Shown here piece after piece: positions 1 to 9,050 of a stretch of DNA of 64,000 nucleotides. The notes beneath the pieces were generated by a model that made no database searches, was not told the origin of the DNA, and saw only the letters and a list, made by a program, of their open reading frames with translations. The stretch covers positions 1 through 64,000 of the forward strand of contig JADJOF010000005.1 of assembly GCA_016713885.1 (NCBI GenBank). Direction: 5' to 3'. The translations under genes and the position numbers were made by a program. The stretch is from Bdellovibrionales bacterium. Lineage in GTDB: Bacteria > Bdellovibrionota > Bdellovibrionia > Bdellovibrionales > JAMPXM01. Every line of letters starts with the position of its first letter. The first letter of the stretch is position 1.

Positions 1-355
1 AAAGCATCAGATCCACATGACAGCGTTCGTTCTTCTCGCATTGGCAGATCATATAGACGTCGTTCTTGTGAGAGAGATGGGTCAGTTCTTGTAAAGCGGC
101 AAGCCCTGCTTCGCCCAGCGCGAACTCACGTTGGTACTGTGCTTGTTCGAATGCCTCACTTTGCTCGCCGACGTTCGTTTTCATTTCGCGATAGCGTTCG
201 AAGAGATTCTTCTCCGGCGCAAGTTCGGACTTGTATTCATCAATCAGCGATTTTGACAGGAAGCGCGGATACAGTCGCATCGTCACAACGAGTCGGCCAT
301 GATTTCTTGTGACTCGGCCAGTTTTGATTTCTGAGATCGAAGCGCGAAGCAGCAT
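1..355 (-). CDS. DUF488 family protein, 3' end outside window
   Basis: Reading the minus strand from an ATG at 355 gives an open frame of at least 118 codons that runs off the left edge. It starts MLLRASISEIKTGRV and carries the features I associate with DUF488: an early TMRLYPRFL segment (conserved L-x-P-R-x-L), a helical middle, and a late Cys-x-Cys...RCH element (residues about 105-115) matching the family's C-x(n)-CHR signature. An AGGGGA Shine-Dalgarno lies about 4 nt before the ATG. The family has no firmly established biochemical role. It is divergent from the hydrolase at 619, with about 260 bp between them in which I see no further gene. Confidence 0.6.
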   Translation of the reverse strand, partial: MLLRASISEIKTGRVTRNHGRLVVTMRLYPRFLSKSLIDEYKSELAPEKNLFERYREMKTNVGEQSEAFEQAQYQREFALGEAGLAALQELTHLSHKNDVYMICQCEKNERCHVDLML

Positions 356-618
356 AGGTCCCCTGCAGCGTACTGGTAGTTTCTGTGGAAGTAAAAGCAG
401 AATGGAGGTGACTGAAAGTTTCGTTGAAGTGTTGAGGAGGACGGACCATCTTATCGCTGACCGTTCACTCGGCGAGGCATTTGGCCACGTTGACGTCGTC
501 GATCTCCTGAACTTCCACCCCAGTCTCCTTGAAGTCGGCCTCATTGCCTGCGCTGTTGGCTTGCGTTTTGCGTCCCCATTTTCTCTCAGTGAACGACGAC
601 ACATCGGAAGGGGAACTT

Positions 619-1446
619 GTGAACAAGCGAGAAAGACAGGCTGAACGGGCTTCGGGTCAAAAAGGTATATTGAAAATTGACGGGTGTTCAATGGCGTATC
701 AGGAGCATGGCGACGTCGATAGTCCTCCGGTGGTGCTGATTCACGGTTTTCCGTTTTCGCACAAAATGTGGGAGCACCAGGTTCTGGCTTTGGCCGCTCG
801 GTACCGCGTGATCACCTATGATTTGCGGGGACTGGGTGAAAGCCTGGACGAAACGAACCACTTCACGTTGGAGATTTTGGTCGATGACCTGCTCGGGCTT
901 CTTGATCATCTTCAAATCCGCAAAGCGGCGATGGTCGGATTTTCAATGGGGGGCTATATTGCGTTAAGAGCCATGGAGCGAGAGTCGACGCGCTTCTCGA
1001 TGCTCGTTCTTGCTGATACACAGAGCGCTGCCGATAGCGACGAGGCGAAGTTAAAGCGCACAAAAGCGTTGCGGTCTCTCCAGCAGGCAGGCATCGATGT
1101 CTATGGTGATGAGTTTTTGAAAAGTGCCATAAGCTCGGCAACTCTTGAGACGAAACGGTCGCTTGTTGCGAATCTGAAGTCGATGATCTCATCCAATTCA
1201 ATGGCTGGTTTGCGTGGAGCACTGTTTGCGATGATGTCGAGAACCGACACCACACAAAGTTTGAGCAGTATAAAAGTGCCGACGTTGGTTGTCGTTGGGT
1301 CTGAGGATCGCATCACGCCCGTTGCGCAATCAGAAATTCTGAAGAAAAGCATTCCGAATGCACGATTGGCATTGATTGCGGAATCGGGTCATATGAGCAA
1401 TCTTGAAAATCCTGAAGCTTTCAATTCAGCCCTTTTATCTTCCTAA
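619..1446 (+). CDS. alpha/beta hydrolase
   Basis: This 275-residue alpha/beta-hydrolase-fold protein has an oxyanion-side HGFPFSHKMW motif near residue 42, the nucleophile elbow GFSMGG with Ser109, a late GSEDR segment supplying the acid, and SGHMSN supplying the catalytic His. The start is a GTG at 619 because a strong GGAAGGGGA ribosome-binding site sits 4 nt upstream; a longer frame from 529 has no such site and adds residues without homology. The overall look is that of 3-oxoadipate enol-lactonase or haloperoxidase-type hydrolases, but the substrate cannot be read from the sequence. The gene is single and convergent with the SDR gene. Confidence 0.85.
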   Translation: MNKRERQAERASGQKGILKIDGCSMAYQEHGDVDSPPVVLIHGFPFSHKMWEHQVLALAARYRVITYDLRGLGESLDETNHFTLEILVDDLLGLLDHLQIRKAAMVGFSMGGYIALRAMERESTRFSMLVLADTQSAADSDEAKLKRTKALRSLQQAGIDVYGDEFLKSAISSATLETKRSLVANLKSMISSNSMAGLRGALFAMMSRTDTTQSLSSIKVPTLVVVGSEDRITPVAQSEILKKSIPNARLALIAESGHMSNLENPEAFNSALLSS

Positions 1447-1494
1447 AACAAACTGCGGAGACGGACTACGGTCTTCCCATTTTGATGTGAGAGG

Positions 1495-2217
1495 TCAGTG
1501 TCTGTGGTCGATCTTAAGAGCCGCGATTGCGATCGCAGCTCCGCCTTGTCGCAGGTTTACCAGGAAGGGTGTCTCCTTGAAGTTCACGAACTGCCCCGAT
1601 GTCTCTAAACTCATTGCGGAAATGACTTTCCAAATGCCGCGAACGGATTCGGCGATTTCGGTCGGTGCACTCTCGCCGCCCATGTCGGTTTTCACCCAGC
1701 CCGGGTGGATGAGAGCAAAGCTCACCGTAGGGTGATCGATGGTCAGGCTTTTGGTTAGCATATTGAGAGCGCTCTTGGATGAGCGATAGGCGTAGTAGCC
1801 TCCAGAAGTGTTGTCGGCAATCGACGACATCATTGTCGAGATCTGCGCGACTCGCGGTGAGTTCGATTTTTTGAGAACAGGAAATAGAGCCTTGGTCAGA
1901 AGAAACGGAACTGTCGCATTGACCCAGAAACTATCGGCAAGTTCTTTTGCTGAGTCGCCTTTGGTCATCATCCCGGCGTTATTCACAAGGATATCGAGAG
2001 ATCCATATCGTGCAATCTCGCTCGCGAGAGTTTCAATCCCACCCGGTTGACTGATGTCGAGCTCGATCGGCAGCAGGCGATCTGGAAAATCGGTTTTCAG
2101 TTCTTTTAGCGACGCCGTACTTCTGGCCACGGCGAAAACCTTGTGGCCGGCGCCGAGCGCTTCTGTGACGAGTCCATAACCAATACCGCGCGACGATCCA
2201 GTGATCAGTATATTCAT
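1495..2217 (-). CDS. short-chain dehydrogenase/reductase (C-factor-like)
   Basis: This is a classical SDR of 240 residues. It has the N-terminal cofactor motif TGSSRGIG (residues 6-13), the NNAG stabilising motif, an active-site Ser in the ISTMMSS strand and a catalytic YRSSK (Tyr-x3-Lys). The absence of an acidic residue right after the glycine motif and the presence of Arg favour NADP(H), by inference. The length and the style of the YYAYRSSKSALN region resemble the CsgA/C-factor branch of SDRs. The substrate is unknown. It is convergent with the hydrolase, and about 85 bp of plain sequence separates it from the broken gene at 2302. Confidence 0.85.
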   Translation of the reverse strand: MNILITGSSRGIGYGLVTEALGAGHKVFAVARSTASLKELKTDFPDRLLPIELDISQPGGIETLASEIARYGSLDILVNNAGMMTKGDSAKELADSFWVNATVPFLLTKALFPVLKKSNSPRVAQISTMMSSIADNTSGGYYAYRSSKSALNMLTKSLTIDHPTVSFALIHPGWVKTDMGGESAPTEIAESVRGIWKVISAMSLETSGQFVNFKETPFLVNLRQGGAAIAIAALKIDHRH

Positions 2218-2301
2218 GGACGGTATTCTAGTCGCAGAATAGATGTTACGGCAACGAGTACCACGAGTTGATTGACGAGAGCGTCAGACTTTCTCTTGTT
2301 A

Positions 2302-2962
2302 TTAGTCCCATTCAATTCCGTCGTGCGCGTGCTTCCTGTTTGGATTCTGAATAAACAGAATCGGTAGACCCGTCTTTGCAGAAAGTTCTTCGATGAGCTT
2401 AAGTCGCTTCGGTGTTACGAGTGGACTATTGTTTGCTGATACGACCACGAAGTAAGCCACGGTTCTCATGCCCTGGTTTTGAGTCTCGGAGAGGATGACC
2501 TCATTCCATAGCGGCCCCTGGGTTTCTTCTAAGATCTGGCGCGCCCTTCATTTTGAACCTAGCTCGAGCTGCTGAAATTGAGGCTAGATCTTTGCTGACA
2601 AACATATCGCTTGGCGCCGCAACGACAACATCGATGTTGTCGCCGCCTATCACGATTCCTGAATTGCCGAAGGTGAAGGGTTTATCGTTCGAGATGAGTG
2701 AAAAGCTAAGCATTGCTGACTTTGTGGCTAGATCTGGATGCTCTAGAAGTTCGGTCGACGAGGTGATGGCGTGAACAAGCAGGGCGTAGTTGTTGTCCAT
2801 GCGAAACAGATGTGGCGGCGTGAGTTTGAGGGACTTCCACTGATCTGAATTTGCGCTAAACAGATCGTAACATCGGTTCGGGAGCGCTGTCGTAGAATAG
2901 GCAGTCGTCAACAATATCGACAGTGACCATTGTGCCAATTGTTTGAGAGTGGTGCGAGTCAT
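2302..2962 (-). pseudogene. secreted hypothetical protein, frameshifted near 2515-2540
   Basis: The gene starts at 2962 with a clear signal peptide (hydrophobic run WSLSILLTTA, then a small-residue cleavage region). The frame then stops at 2501 after about 153 residues. Shifting frame at about 2515-2540 opens a clean continuation (ARQILEETQGPLWNEVILSE and onward) of about 75 more codons ending with TAA at 2302-2304, giving an original product of about 220 residues. I do not recognise the family. The mature part has no obvious catalytic motif. The intact reading on both sides of the shift argues for a single recent indel or a sequence error rather than long decay. Confidence 0.55.
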
Positions 2963-3016
2963 CTGAAGGACATTCAGTGCAAGAGCGGAGCCGTAGTTGG
3001 GCTTGGGGCGTTCGGC

Positions 3017-3784
3017 TTAAACGGAGTGCTTTCCGACTCTCATGATGAGTGGACAGTTGAAATCAAGTTTTCTAATTGGGTTTCCCCACTGCGATAAAAG
3101 CTCCTGGCGGACGGCTTCAACAGGATGCGTACCTTTGTCTTCAATGTACTTTTGCGTAGCCGACCAGGTCGTCAAATATCCGATGAGTTCATCCATGTCC
3201 CAGTTCAGGCTTTGATGAAATGTCGGATGATCAATCTCTTTGAAGGGAAATGGAATTGTCGAATAATTATCCCAAATGAGTTTTGGCTGTGGACTCCAGT
3301 AGTCTTTTAGAATGACCTTGCCGACTTTCTGAATGAGATCTGTAATCCTTGGGTCTTCGCACTCATGCCAACCATAGGACCAGGCCGCAAGAATCCCCCC
3401 GTTCTTTAAAAGACGGCGACACTCGGCATAGAAGAGATCAAAGTTAAACCAGTGTATTGCGGTTGCGACGGTGATCAGATCCACAGTGCCAGACTGGATT
3501 GGCGACTCATGCGCCTCTGAAACAGTGTAGGTCACGTTGTTTTTGGGAATTGCGTGTGCGATTTGTTCTCGACTTAAATCGCTCGCCATAACCGTCTTAA
3601 AATAGTCAGCTAAAGCAACGGCGCATTGTCCATTTCCTGTCCCGACATCATAGGCAAGCTCGTTTGTGGGTGCCGCTGACTTTAAGAACGGATAGATCTC
3701 GCGCGGGTACACGGGGCGATATTTGGCGTAGTCGGCGGCCTGTTTGCTAAATTCAGTTCTATTTTTCATCACTTCGACTCGCAT
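3017..3784 (-). CDS. class I SAM-dependent methyltransferase
   Basis: This 255-residue protein of the Methyltransf_11 type carries the SAM-binding motif I as YDVGTGNGQ (about residues 45-53), an acidic strand-2 end (ASDLS), and a post-motif region ATAIHWFN typical of the yeast Tmt1/Crg1-like and UbiE-like methyltransferases of small organic acids. The ATG at 3784 lies inside the end of the TetR gene (16-bp overlap). An internal ATG at 3769 abuts the TetR stop and is also possible. It is translationally coupled to the regulator and therefore probably under its control. The substrate is unknown. Confidence 0.8.
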   Translation of the reverse strand: MRVEVMKNRTEFSKQAADYAKYRPVYPREIYPFLKSAAPTNELAYDVGTGNGQCAVALADYFKTVMASDLSREQIAHAIPKNNVTYTVSEAHESPIQSGTVDLITVATAIHWFNFDLFYAECRRLLKNGGILAAWSYGWHECEDPRITDLIQKVGKVILKDYWSPQPKLIWDNYSTIPFPFKEIDHPTFHQSLNWDMDELIGYLTTWSATQKYIEDKGTHPVEAVRQELLSQWGNPIRKLDFNCPLIMRVGKHSV

Positions 3785-4344
3785 GAAATGAGGGCAAGAG
3801 CGCCGCTGGCTGATTCCAGAATGATGTCGGGATTGTTCTTAATTTTCGCCTGGAGCTGTGCACCCATGATTTGACTATAGATCATCTGCGAAAGCGCATC
3901 TGGTTTGAGATCCGATCGAATCGATTTGCTTTTCTGTCCTTCTTCGATGACGGCGCTGAGCCATGTGAGCCATTTATCAATAAACGACTTCATCGCTGTC
4001 TGGACCGGTTTTGAGAGAACCTTGAGGTCCGTGATCAGCGCGAGCACCGGGCAGACCTTTTTGCTGTCGCAAGAAAACGAGTAGAAAACGTGAAACACCT
4101 GGCGGATCTTTTCTTTGGGAGGAAGTGCATCGACTTTCTGGGTCCACGCCACAAAAAGGCGATCGTACTCCTCCAAAATCGCGACTATCAGCTCGTCCTT
4201 CGAAGAGTAGTGATCGTATAGGCTCGGCTTCTTTATGCCAATGGCATCGGCAATGTCTTGAAAACTAAAGCCATTGTAGCCATAGCGTTGTAGAAGAGAG
4301 CGCCCCTCTTTTAAAACCTTCGATTTTGTATCAAGAGCCTTCAT
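3769..4344 (-). CDS. TetR/AcrR family repressor
   Basis: This 191-residue regulator has an N-terminal TetR helix-turn-helix (residues about 10-55, with FSFQDIADAIGIKKPSLYDH as the recognition region) followed by a helical ligand-binding domain. The gene faces away from the thiolase gene across about 100 bp containing two near-identical 16-bp palindromes, so autoregulation and control of the divergent thiolase-GST pair is the simplest model. The downstream methyltransferase overlaps its 3' end. The TetR family typically releases DNA on binding a small hydrophobic or acyl ligand. An acyl-CoA-type inducer would fit the thiolase but is only an inference. Confidence 0.85.
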   Translation of the reverse strand: MKALDTKSKVLKEGRSLLQRYGYNGFSFQDIADAIGIKKPSLYDHYSSKDELIVAILEEYDRLFVAWTQKVDALPPKEKIRQVFHVFYSFSCDSKKVCPVLALITDLKVLSKPVQTAMKSFIDKWLTWLSAVIEEGQKSKSIRSDLKPDALSQMIYSQIMGAQLQAKIKNNPDIILESASGALALISCESK

Positions 4345-4360
4345 ATTGATTCTTTTCTTT

Positions 4361-4399
4361 CCTACCTACAGGAAGGATGATATCCTACCTGTAGGTAGG
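4361..4399. promoter_or_regulatory. twin TetR-type operators
   Basis: Two 16-bp palindromic sites lie side by side. Site 1 (4361-4376) is CCTACCTACAGGAAGG and site 2 (4384-4399) is CCTACCTGTAGGTAGG; site 2 has perfect 7-bp arms around a 2-nt centre, and site 1 has one arm mismatch. Centre-to-centre distance is 23 bp. Site 2 sits in the spacer of the putative promoter of the TetR gene and just upstream of the thiolase gene. This arrangement is typical for an autorepressing TetR regulator of a divergent pair. Confidence 0.7.
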
Positions 4400-4406
4400 T
4401 CGTCAA
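4377..4406 (-). promoter_or_regulatory. putative sigma-70 promoter of the TetR gene
   Basis: On the minus strand a -35 TTGACG (4401-4406) and a -10 TATCAT (4377-4382) are separated by 18 bp. The spacer contains operator site 2, so repressor binding would block RNA polymerase. Confidence 0.5.
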
Positions 4407-4446
4407 GGGACCGTTACAAAATGAGATTCCGCGGTTGGAGGTAGAT

Positions 4447-5715
4447 ATGAAAGATGTCTTTATTCTTGGTGGCGTCAGAACTCCATTTGTGAAGAGCTTC
4501 ACGAGTTATTCCGGCGTCAGCACTCGCGAGCTCATGGAGTTGAGTTTAAACGAATTGGTGCGAAGGTTTCATCTGGAGGGCGTTTTGATCGACGACGTTG
4601 CACTGGGCGCGTTGATCACGAGTGCAAGTAACTGGAACCTAGCAAGAGAGACTGTTTTAAGTTCAAAGCTTTCTCCCGCGACACCGGCCTATAATGTTCA
4701 ACGAGCCTGCGGCACGAGTCTCGAGGCCGCCTTTCAACTCTTTGCTAAGATCAAGATTGGCAGTATCGATACGGCGATTGCAGGCGGGGTTGATACGAAC
4801 TCTGATGTGCCGGTTGAAGTGAACAAAGCTCTTCGCGACACCATTCTGGCCGTCAAACACGCGAAAACCTTTCAGCAAAAGCTAACTGCGCTGACCGGGA
4901 CCGATTTTTCAAAATTAGGCTTTTCTACGCCTGGTGTGGTTGAGCCGCGGACGGGGCTTTCAATGGGACAGCATTGCGAGCTGATGGTGAAAGAGTGGAA
5001 GGTTTCACAGCGCGAGCAAGACGAGGTCGCGCTCATGAGTCATAGAAATGCGCATCAGGCGTACGGCTCTGGATTCTATAGTGACCTGCTCATTCCGGTT
5101 CGTGGCATCGAACGAGATGGCTTTGTTCGGGGCGACACCACGCTTGAAAAGCTCGCGGCGTTAAAGCCCGCTTTTGACAAAGAAAGCGGAACCATCACTG
5201 CCGGGAACGCGAGTCCTCTCAGTGACGGCTCAAGCGCGGTTCTATTGTCCAGTCGCGAGGGAGCAGAGAAGCTATCGCTTCGCCCACTCGCAAAACTGAT
5301 CGACGTTCAGGCCTCGGCTGTCGATTTTGTTGGAGGAGAGGGCCTACTGATGGCGCCTACGATTGCCGTCGAGAAGCTCCTCAGGCGAAATGGTCTTAAA
5401 CTTCAAGATTTTGACGTTTACGAAATTCACGAGGCCTTTGCGGGTCAAGTCGTTTGTACGCTGAAGGCCTGGAACTCTGATTCGTATTGTCAGTCGAAGC
5501 TCGGCGTTGGCCAAAGACTTGGTGAGATCGATCTATCGAAGATGAATGTGGTCGGAGGAAGCTTGGCTCTTGGACATCCTTTTGCGGCGACTGGCGGCCG
5601 AATTTTGTCGAGCATTGCGAAGCTCGTCAGTGGCTCAAAGAAGAGAGGACTCATCTCGATCTGCACGGCGGGCGGAATGGGCATCGCCGCTATTGTCGAA
5701 GGTGTTGAATCATGA
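4447..5715 (+). CDS. thiolase (acetyl-CoA acyltransferase, FadI-like)
   Basis: This is a full-length thiolase of 422 residues. The nucleophilic Cys is in the NVQRACGTSLEAA segment (about residue 87), the second catalytic region is EIHEAFAGQ, a GGSLALGHPFAATGGR block supplies the His, and the C-terminal Cys is in CTAGGMG. The EIHEAFA form, rather than NEAFA, points to the FadI/trifunctional beta-subunit branch that cleaves 3-ketoacyl-CoA in beta-oxidation. I chose ATG 4447 because GGAGGT ends 4 nt upstream; a TTG at 4435 is in frame but unnecessary. No FadJ partner is present in the window. It is probably repressed by the divergent TetR protein. Confidence 0.88.
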   Translation: MKDVFILGGVRTPFVKSFTSYSGVSTRELMELSLNELVRRFHLEGVLIDDVALGALITSASNWNLARETVLSSKLSPATPAYNVQRACGTSLEAAFQLFAKIKIGSIDTAIAGGVDTNSDVPVEVNKALRDTILAVKHAKTFQQKLTALTGTDFSKLGFSTPGVVEPRTGLSMGQHCELMVKEWKVSQREQDEVALMSHRNAHQAYGSGFYSDLLIPVRGIERDGFVRGDTTLEKLAALKPAFDKESGTITAGNASPLSDGSSAVLLSSREGAEKLSLRPLAKLIDVQASAVDFVGGEGLLMAPTIAVEKLLRRNGLKLQDFDVYEIHEAFAGQVVCTLKAWNSDSYCQSKLGVGQRLGEIDLSKMNVVGGSLALGHPFAATGGRILSSIAKLVSGSKKRGLISICTAGGMGIAAIVEGVES

Positions 5716-6353
5716 GTGAGCAGGCGATGAGGCTCTACTCTACGCCACTTTCACATTTCTCTAGAAAAGTGAGAGCAGTTGCTGATTTCTATGAGTTGAA
5801 CATTGAGTATGTCGATGTCGGAAACGTCGCTGACGTCGGGAAAGAGAAGTACGCCGGAAACCCGCTGATGGGAGTGCCGGTGTTAACAGATAGCGAGTTG
5901 TGGCTTGTTGATTCGGATAATATTATCTCCTTTTTAGCTCGAAAGTACGATTCATCAGATCGGCTCAGAGTTCACTCGACGAGGATTGAGGATCTCAATA
6001 TTCGAGCCATTCTCAATGGGCTGATGGCAAGCGAGGTGAGGCTCATTCTGGGGAAACGCACGGGCATTCCGATTGATGAGTTTCATTTTTTTAACAAAGC
6101 CAAACAGAGTATCGTTGAGTCGCTGAGATGGCTTGATGCTCGAGCCGAGGTGTTTGATCCAGAGAAGATTTCAATCAATGAGATTCATCTGGTGTGTGCC
6201 TTTGAGCATTTGAAGTATTTTGAGTTCGTCGATCTGAGCGAGTTCAGTCGACTCTCGTCACTCACTGGCGCCATTGGATCGCGGGCGTTTATTCTCAAAT
6301 CCAGCCCGTTTCGTCTTAAGCCAAAACCGGCGAACGTGGACATGGTGAAGTGA
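5712..6353 (+). CDS. glutathione S-transferase-like protein
   Basis: This 213-residue protein has a thioredoxin-fold N-terminal half (residues about 6-85: RLYSTPLSHFSRKVRAV, then GVPVLTDSELWLVDSDNI, which fits the GST cis-Pro-Val and Glu/Asp-Ser glutathione-binding motif) and an all-helical C-terminal half. The start overlaps the thiolase stop as ATGA, so the two are translationally coupled. The substrate is unknown. The catalytic-type Ser in the first helix is plausible, but the family is very divergent. Confidence 0.7.
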   Translation: MSEQAMRLYSTPLSHFSRKVRAVADFYELNIEYVDVGNVADVGKEKYAGNPLMGVPVLTDSELWLVDSDNIISFLARKYDSSDRLRVHSTRIEDLNIRAILNGLMASEVRLILGKRTGIPIDEFHFFNKAKQSIVESLRWLDARAEVFDPEKISINEIHLVCAFEHLKYFEFVDLSEFSRLSSLTGAIGSRAFILKSSPFRLKPKPANVDMVK

Positions 6354-6488
6354 AGCCAGTTCCGATGAGTGCGTTTGGAATGCTTCCTGCACACCAGCAC
6401 AGTCATTGATTGCCCGCTCGTTCATGCCAGAAGAGCTGCCATTCGTGAGAGTTGAGCAGGGCCGATCTGAGATCGTAGGAGAGTTCAA

Positions 6489-8240
6489 ATGTCTAAAGTC
6501 ATACTGTTTTTAGCCGGTCTATCTGTTCTGGGAGTACAAGCGGCTTGGGCGGGTCCTAGCGCGCCTGAAACTCTTTACCTGACCGACAAAAATTTAGACA
6601 GTGAACGAGAGTTCCTTGTTTCGAATACGCGAAACGACGCAAAAATCCAGATCTCCTACAGCGGCACGCGATTCGCCGCTCAAGCCGTGGGCCTAAGCGA
6701 CTTCCAAGCGAATCTCGGGCCTGATCTTTTTTGCAACAACCGCTGGGTTAAGAGTTTAAAGCTCCATATTGGAAGCGACGAAGTCGAGATTCCAAAGCAG
6801 AACGGCACCTGCCAAATCCGACTCGGAAACAAGCCAATCGTGAAGTTCATCAACGACGAGGCCTACTCGCCGGTCTATAAGAAGTTTGGTTCATACAAAG
6901 AAGAATGTCGGTACTCTGGCGAAGGCCCGATGTCTTCGAATCGATATCGAAATATGAGCTGTGCTCAGTCATTCAATGATATCTCGATCCTATCTGATTC
7001 AATCGAATCATTTTTAGTAAAACTTGAAGTTTTGCTTGGACAAAAGCCACCGAAGTCATTCATCGATGCCCAAAATCCATATGCGGAACTGGATTTCTCT
7101 AAGGCGCCGAAGCTAGATGCCATCTATCTCTCGACGCTGCTCTATCAGAACGACTTTTCTGGCCAGGTGCTCGCCAGGATTTTGAAATTCCATGCCCAGC
7201 GTGGAACGATGGTGAACATTATTGGAACGGGCTACATGCACTCGGACAATGCCACGAGCTTATTCAAGGAGCTGACACTTCAATCGAAAAATATTCGAAT
7301 TCAAGAGTACAAGTACTTTGAGGACAATTTCTGGAAGAAGTTTTTGCTCGTCACCAACTACTTCCGGAACATGCACGTCAAAGCACTTGTGACCTTATCT
7401 TCATCGAATCCAAAAGATAACGTCGTCATCGTCGGTGGGCGAAACGTCCATGACGGCTTTCTGTTTCAGTCAAAGCCTGATCTCACTCGCTTTCCGGAGC
7501 TTGACCAGATTGATCCCGACGCGACGTTTGCTTACTGGCAAGACGTGGAGTTTCTGATTCGTTCGAAGAACGTCGCCGAAACTGTCTATGCTCATCTCTT
7601 GAAGTTTTGGAACAGGGACTTGGTGAAGGTGACCATCGAGCCGATCGCGTTTCATACCAAATCCACTCCGGTGACTGATCTGACGACGAAAGGCGAGAAC
7701 TCTCTCAGGCATTTCATCAGTCTTCCATTTTCAGACAATCACGCTCTCGAGAAATTCTATGTTGAAATGCTCGATCAGGCGAAATCATCGATCGTGATTT
7801 CCAGCCCGTATCTTCGACCAACGAAGAGCCTTTTGAATGCCATTTTAAGAGCGGTACGTCGGGGTATTCGAGTCGATATCCAAACCCGAATCAATCTCGC
7901 GGGCGACACGCAAGCGTGGCTCTATGAGGAGACCAATAAAGTTGCGATTAACGAGCTGTATAGCAAGGTCGGCTTGTACGAGTGGCAAGGAAACTCGATC
8001 CTTCATTCGAAGATCATCGTGGTGGACGATAGCTTGAGTTTTGTCGGCTCCGTCAATTTGAGTCGACGAAGCTTCGTTCAGGACATCGAGGGTGGGCTTC
8101 TGATACAGAGTCCAAGCTTCAATTCTCAGCTCCGCTCGCTCATCAGTTCTTATCGAGATCAATCTCGGCAGATCACCGAGAAGCAGAAGAGAAACTTCTG
8201 GGCGACGATTGTTCTCAATCTGATCGAGGATCAAATTTAG
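6489..8240 (+). CDS. secreted phospholipase D-like protein
   Basis: This 583-residue protein has a signal peptide (residues 1-22, cleaving after AAWA). Two PLD phosphodiesterase halves follow. The second has a textbook HKD motif, LHSKIIVVDDSLSFVGSVN (His about residue 505, Lys two on, Asp further on). The first has MHVKALVTL (His about 296) with extra residues before VVIVGGRN, so its Asp is not at canonical spacing. Two HKD halves make one active site in cardiolipin synthase and PLD enzymes. An AGGAG site lies 8 nt before the ATG. Export suggests it acts on phospholipid in the periplasm, at the surface, or on another cell. The last 25 bp overlap the convergent broken gene. Confidence 0.82.
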   Translation: MSKVILFLAGLSVLGVQAAWAGPSAPETLYLTDKNLDSEREFLVSNTRNDAKIQISYSGTRFAAQAVGLSDFQANLGPDLFCNNRWVKSLKLHIGSDEVEIPKQNGTCQIRLGNKPIVKFINDEAYSPVYKKFGSYKEECRYSGEGPMSSNRYRNMSCAQSFNDISILSDSIESFLVKLEVLLGQKPPKSFIDAQNPYAELDFSKAPKLDAIYLSTLLYQNDFSGQVLARILKFHAQRGTMVNIIGTGYMHSDNATSLFKELTLQSKNIRIQEYKYFEDNFWKKFLLVTNYFRNMHVKALVTLSSSNPKDNVVIVGGRNVHDGFLFQSKPDLTRFPELDQIDPDATFAYWQDVEFLIRSKNVAETVYAHLLKFWNRDLVKVTIEPIAFHTKSTPVTDLTTKGENSLRHFISLPFSDNHALEKFYVEMLDQAKSSIVISSPYLRPTKSLLNAILRAVRRGIRVDIQTRINLAGDTQAWLYEETNKVAINELYSKVGLYEWQGNSILHSKIIVVDDSLSFVGSVNLSRRSFVQDIEGGLLIQSPSFNSQLRSLISSYRDQSRQITEKQKRNFWATIVLNLIEDQI

Positions 8241-8906
8241 TAGACGAGGTTTGCGACCGCACCTTTATCGCATCACCAATGAGCCGACGGAGTTGAGTCG
8301 GCTCCATTTTGACAAGGTCGTCGAGGCCATAAGTCTCACCGAGAGCCTTCGCAACTCTATATCCTAGGTAGTAACCGGCGCGCTTCTGAATGCGCGGGTC
8401 CTGAGAAGAGAGCAGAAAGTACTTCGTATAGATCGCCTCGTCAGTTGAATCCAGATGGGCTGCGATATCATTCCAAAGAAATGTGATGTCGTTCTCGTAC
8501 CGTCATCCATTTCGCCGAGGCTATGGATAATCGAGATATCAAAGTCGGTGTTGAAGTCTGGGAAACGATTGAGAAACAGTGGCAGATTGAGCGAAATCTC
8601 GTTTGCAATGGATGCCGTTTTCTCTTCGAACTTCTGACTGAGTCCGCTGTATTCCGTGAAGGCCTTCTGTAGCCCCTCCTCTTTCGTTTTCCCAATCTGG
8701 GCCCAGCGTTTAAACTTGTAGTCATAAAACCGTGGGAACGACGGATAGACGGTGCGATCGAACTCTTTGATCTGATCACCAAGCGGTTTGTCTTTTGCTT
8801 TCTGCCAAAACTGAACAAACAACGGCGCGAGATTATGAACTCGAGGAGAGTTCGCCTCAGCCGAGAATTCAAGCAGCATCGCGATCGCAACGAGTAACGT
8901 GCGCAT
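8216..8906 (-). pseudogene. DUF2268/GldB-like secreted protein with central deletion and frameshift
   Basis: The frame from 8906 begins with a signal peptide (MRTLLVAIAMLLEFSAEA) and a region ending IHSLGEMDDGT, which I recognise as preceding the HExxH zinc site in DUF2268-type putative proteases. After that the frame is nonsense to 8364. A different minus-strand frame picks up at once (NDITFLWNDIAAHLD through GYYLGYRVAKALGE) and runs to a TGA at 8216-8218, looking like the family's C-terminal part. The zinc-binding stretch is absent, so a deletion of the catalytic core plus a frameshift seems to have occurred. Family assignment is moderate. Confidence 0.5.
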
Positions 8907-9050
8907 AGAATTGCCCCCAGGTTAGGTTCTTGAGGCTGGTCTTATCTGCTCCGAACGTCTTCTGGCAAGTCATGTAAACTGCTGCGGGTCTTGCGCGAAA
9001 CGAGGGGATCGAGTTAGAAGGGGGCTGTCCAAACGGCGAAGGAGTTAGAG

